From NCBI GenBank assembly GCA_035566435.1, contig DATMRF010000060.1:28061-92060 (forward strand): DNA of 64,000 bases. The letters run 5' to 3'. The stretch is from DATMRF01 sp035566435. Its GTDB lineage: Bacteria > Verrucomicrobiota > Verrucomicrobiia > Limisphaerales > UBA8199. Of this stretch, positions 61,298 through 64,000 are shown piece after piece. The notes below the pieces were generated by a model, which saw only the letters and a list, made by a program, of their open reading frames with translations, ran no database searches and had not been told where the DNA came from. The first letter of the stretch is position 1. The number at the start of each line of letters is the position of its first letter. The translations under genes were made by a program, and so were the position numbers.

Positions 61298-61706
61298 TAA
61301 CGTTCTTCTCGTTCTGCCGCCGTCCGTTTTCTAGCTTCGGCTTCAAGAGCTGGCTCCCCAGGCGCCTCTAGCTGCGTTCCCAATAAAGCCCCGTGAAGAA
61401 TGCCACACTTCGCCTAATCTCCTACCAGTTTTCGGCCACAGCATTACTCGCTTTAGGACCTTCTTTCCAATCCGCCGACACCACGGCGTGGCGCACCGCA
61501 GGGAGCGGCACGGCTACCGGCGCCCGCAAAAAGAGCGGGCTGTAACAGGAAATTAACTGTGCGGAGAATGTAACATTGCAGGACTTGCGCCTGTAAGGAC
61601 AGGTGCCCCAAACTGGGTCCCGCAACATGGAATGCCCCGCTTGAATGCAGGGCGGCCCAAACGGCTGCTTCTTAAATGCCGACCGTGTAGCAAGCAGGAA
61701 CAGATT
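61298..61706. other. Divergent intergenic region
   Basis: About 400 bases between the minus-strand PEP-CTERM gene and the basic small gene. It holds a hairpin GCCCGC-N7-GCGGGC (61522-61540) and a CAGGAACAG ribosome-site region at about 61694-61702. No promoter is recognised. A long minus-strand frame across 61422-62201 is antisense to the basic gene and is not believed. Confidence 0.35.
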
Positions 61707-61994
61707 ATGAAATCCAATAAATCGACCAGGATTCATGTCAAGACCGATCTCTCCCAACTCATTGCGCGCGCGGCAGCCGCCGAAAAGGGAGCTGAAGCGG
61801 CTCGAAAACAGGCTCGCCTGGCGAAAATGAAGTACAAGGAGGCGCGCAAACTTTTCAAACAAGCCAGGAAAGCCGCCAGGCGCACGCGCAAGGAAGCCAA
61901 GCTCGCCATCAAAATGGCCCCTGTCAGAGCCAAGAAGGCTGCGAAATCCAACCAGAAGAAAAGCAAGTCCAAGAGGCCGGTTTCCGCGGCTTAA
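61707..61994 (+). CDS. Small, very basic helical protein (histone H1-like composition)
   Basis: 95 residues from ATG 61707, with AGGAA seven bases upstream; the frame extends to 61632 but that start has no such site. About one third of the residues are Lys or Arg, with many Ala and few acidic residues. A long helix or coiled coil (AAEKGAEAARKQARLAKMKY ...) is followed by a Lys/Ser tail (KKAAKSNQKKSKSKR). The composition resembles bacterial histone H1-like or other nucleoid-binding proteins; RNA binding is also possible. No homologue is recognised by sequence. Confidence 0.65.
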   Translation: MKSNKSTRIHVKTDLSQLIARAAAAEKGAEAARKQARLAKMKYKEARKLFKQARKAARRTRKEAKLAIKMAPVRAKKAAKSNQKKSKSKRPVSAA

Positions 61995-62351
61995 AGGGAG
62001 AGAACTTTCGCCAGAACCTCGAATCATTCCAGCAAAAGGAAAAAAGTCCCTGCTCTGGATTTCTTCATGACACGTCTCTTGCCGCGCTATAAGCCTGTGC
62101 GTGGCGAACTGATAAATCGAACTCAGAAGATGGGGTATAGTATCACTACCTAATACGAGGAACCTGCTGGACCAGCAAGGAATCTTTAGAGCGAAGGGCA
62201 CTTATGTTTAATTTAGCTTAACTGGTTAAGGTTTTCCGGCTCCAAAAAAAATGTTTCGCACTCGGGATTGGTCGGGATTGGTCCGGATGACTCTGGTTTG
62301 GTCGGGCGGCTGCTTCCCAGGAGGCCCATTTACGGATGGACCGGGAAGAGG
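61995..62351. other. Gene-free stretch
   Basis: About 360 bases after the basic protein gene. It includes a 13-bp palindrome TGCTGG-A-CCAGCA (62165-62177) and an A/T-rich tract (62205-62255). No gene or terminator is clear. Confidence 0.4.
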
Positions 62352-62707
62352 ACGGAATGGCCACAAGAAGGCACGAAAAGGCGCAAACGGGTGATAATCA
62401 GAAAGCTGGCGGGGGCTTTAGCGGAAAATACCAGTTCGAGTCAAAATGCGGGAAGTGGTATTACGCGGTAGTAGCTGTGATTAGCGGGGATTTGGTGGTA
62501 TTAACTGATATTCGATCTGGAGGGCGGGGGATGCGGCGGCTTGGGACATGCGCGCCCTACCGCGCGGAACTTCAATTTTGGTCCCGATAGCTCACGATAG
62601 GTCCCGGTAGGTCCCGATAGGTCATGCTTCGGGAACATGCCCGCGGGAGCTATCGTGAGCTATCGGGACCACGGTTTTGGGTGAGCGGGAGCTATCGGGA
62701 GTTGGGA
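62352..62707 (+). repeat. Composite dispersed repeat, copy B
   Basis: It begins with the 31-bp block identical to 13612-13642. A spacer of about 185 bases follows, then AACTTCAATTTTG (62568-62580) and four to five copies of a GTCCCGATAG-type 10-bp unit (62581-62620). The inverted copies (GAGCTATCGTGAGCTATCGGGACC) come after a GC-rich centre, to about 62702. The order of parts is the same as at 13.6 kb, but the unit is GTCCCGATAG here and GTGCCGATAG there, so each copy has been homogenised separately. Confidence 0.75.
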
Positions 62708-62760
62708 GGGGAAGGCTAAAGCCTGAATTTTATTTTCTGCGGCAGGGGTGGGGTGGAGAG

Positions 62761-62859
62761 CTTTCAAAGCGTGACACCGTGACAAAGCCGTATTTGCCGA
62801 GGGATTCTCACTCTTGAAAACGTGACAAAGCTCACCCTGTCACGCTTTGAAAGGTGACA
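62761..62859. repeat. 99-bp palindromic element, copy 1
   Basis: It starts with CTTTCAAAGCGTGACA and ends with the exact inverse TGTCACGCTTTGAAAG (16-bp perfect terminal inverted repeats). Internal GTGACA words lie near both ends. Copy 2 at 63015-63113 has the same length with five differences, and the 40 bases before each copy are also similar. No protein is encoded. Confidence 0.85.
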
Positions 62860-63014
62860 GAAGCTGAAGGTGCATCGGAGCCGCACAGGAGCATCAGGAT
62901 GAGGGAATGGGGACGCCTGTGGAACGCGTCCCTACCGTTTGTTGGGAGCCCGAGTGGGCTGGAGGACACTGCCCGGGCCAGATTTATTTTTTCCGGCGGG
63001 GGGCAGGGAGGGGA

Positions 63015-63113
63015 CTTTCAAAGCGTGACACCGTGACAAAGCCGCATTTACCGAGAGATTCTCACTCTTGAAAACGTGACAAGGCTCACCTTGTCACGCT
63101 TTGAAAGGTGACA
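63015..63113. repeat. 99-bp palindromic element, copy 2
   Basis: Same orientation and length as copy 1 (five mismatches in 99), with the same 16-bp perfect terminal inverted repeats. It is 155 bases beyond copy 1. More GTCACG and GTGACA words continue to 63362, up to and just into the end of the DUF3631 gene. Confidence 0.85.
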
Positions 63114-63340
63114 AGGGGCTAAGGGGGATCAATTCAGTTGAAAACCTTAACGCTGAGGCTGCGCGCGGCTTCGGCCGCAACCACAGGATCTGGACGGCGG
63201 CGGGAACCCCGCACCAGCGGGGACGATGTCGCTGAGGAACGCAGGGCTGCGTTCGGAAAGCGGTGTCGCCGCTTCGCTCTGCCACCGCACTCCAAAATCA
63301 CCTTGTCACGTTGTCACGCCTTGGGGGAGTGAAAGGGCTG

Positions 63341-64000
63341 TCAGGTTGTCACGCTGTCACGTTTTGATGGGCCAGTGCCGTTCGGGTTGAGTCCGAGGAG
63401 GTGGGTAAAGGCCGGGGCGAAGTCCGCCAACTCATATCCCTTAGCACGGCGAGAGCCGATTCGGATGGCTTGAGAGTGGATGCCGAAAGGGGCGAGGTAG
63501 CGGGCGAGGCGGCCAACTGTGAGAGGCTTTGGGGACACTGACAGCGTCCCTACCGGAGGTACGGACCAGGGGCGGTCCGGCAACGCGCGGAGGCAGTCGA
63601 CCAACGTGGTGGAGAAGAGGCGGTCGGTAGCGGACTGCGCGAAGATGGAGCGGAGGTCGGCGAGGAGCATCTGGGGCAGTTGATGGTTGAGAGTTGAGCC
63701 TACTTCGCCGGGGCTATGGAGGCCGGGTAGTTGATGGTTGGGGGAGTTGGGGAGTTGGAGTGGGGGAGTGGGGGAGGGCGAGGACGAGAACGAGGACGAG
63801 GAGGACGAGGACGACGTCGATGACAAGGCGTGGAAGGCCTCGACGACGCGCTGGGGCCAGTGGCCGCCGATGATGTGGGCGAGGGCGAAGAGGGGACGCC
63901 AGTTGTCGCCGAGGCGGTTGTAGGCCGCGGGAGGCATGACGGGGTCGCAGGCGGCGATGGCGGCGAAGTTGTCCTTAGTCCAGCGGGCGATCTTACTGCC
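63341..64000 (-). CDS. DUF3631 protein, C-terminal part (runs off right edge)
   Basis: The open frame enters from the right edge and ends at 63341; 219 residues are visible. ARWTKDNFAAIAACDPVMPP, NRLGDNWRPLFALAHIIGG and HWPQRVVEAFHAL are followed, after an insert, by LLADLRSIFAQSATDRLFST, LVDCLRALPDRPW and VGRLARYLAPFGIHSQAIRI. These are the conserved parts of DUF3631, a domain attached to primase/helicase-like proteins of phages, plasmids and integrative elements. The two halves are split by about 50 residues of low-complexity Ser- and Pro-rich sequence coded by GAC/GAG runs and short repeats (63680-63830). Arrays of GTGACA repeats follow its stop. A mobile-element origin is likely but unproven. 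Confidence 0.85.
   Translation of the reverse strand, partial: GSKIARWTKDNFAAIAACDPVMPPAAYNRLGDNWRPLFALAHIIGGHWPQRVVEAFHALSSTSSSSSSSSFSSSPSPTPPLQLPNSPNHQLPGLHSPGEVGSTLNHQLPQMLLADLRSIFAQSATDRLFSTTLVDCLRALPDRPWSVPPVGTLSVSPKPLTVGRLARYLAPFGIHSQAIRIGSRRAKGYELADFAPAFTHLLGLNPNGTGPSKRDSVTT

Noticed and set aside
61422..62201. Minus-strand frame of 259 codons.
   Set aside because: It is antisense to the basic small protein gene, with an unlikely composition and no recognisable motif.

Overview
The window is GC-rich bacterial chromosome, most likely from a soil or sediment member of the Verrucomicrobiota (Limisphaerales/Pedosphaera-like). This rests on several PEP-CTERM proteins with an exosortase, TMTC-like membrane proteins, secreted proteins ending in an FYRV-type tail, weak Shine-Dalgarno use, and many palindromic dispersed repeats. 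It is an inference from gene content; there is no rRNA or other marker gene here.

Layout. 1-7.2 kb is a mixed region: the start of a SWIM zinc-finger gene cut by the left edge, a TAXI-type solute-binding protein, small genes, a frameshifted sigma-like gene, an 11-TM membrane protein and a 5'-truncated sulfatase-like remnant. 7.2-13.5 kb is a minus-strand gene set for export across the envelope: porin, TPR protein, small Cys protein, beta-barrel protein, short Wza-like export protein and a NusG-like antiterminator. 13.5-14.4 kb is a gene-free composite of short tandem repeats. 14.4-24.1 kb holds secreted and surface proteins (RCC1 repeats, PEP-CTERM, PstS-like, Sel1) and a large TMTC/TPR protein. 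24.1-24.8 kb is a hairpin-rich repeat. 24.8-33.4 kb holds a second TMTC-like protein and a two-partner secretion pair (TpsB then TpsA). 33.7-59.5 kb is one long plus-strand exopolysaccharide locus. 59.7-61.3 kb has two convergent PEP-CTERM-type genes. 61.7-64 kb has a very basic small protein, a second copy of the composite repeat seen at 13.6 kb, a twin 99-bp palindrome and the 3' end of a DUF3631 gene cut by the right edge.

How the genes fit together. The 33.7-59.5 kb locus is a nearly complete Wzx/Wzy pathway: AraC-type regulator with an overlapping leader ORF, initiating sugar transferase, Wzc-like chain-length ATPase, nucleotide-sugar epimerase, flippase, polymerase, eight further glycosyltransferases, three FkbM methyltransferases, an acetyltransferase, an SGNH hydrolase, a GH71-type glucanase and an exosortase fused to an EpsI-like domain. 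The Wza-like protein, barrel and NusG-like factor it would need lie in the 7-13 kb set. The exosortase would process the PEP-CTERM proteins at 16.0, 59.7 and 60.5 kb. The most specific chemical clue is a GDP-mannose 3,5-epimerase homologue with every catalytic residue in place, beside a GT10 fucosyltransferase-like enzyme. With no GDP-fucose synthesis genes in view, this suggests a polymer carrying L-galactose or L-gulose. A second theme is that short palindromic or tandem repeats are tolerated inside reading frames: two TMTC-like proteins, one GT4 enzyme and the DUF3631 protein each carry a repeat-like, low-complexity in-frame stretch in a loop or linker.
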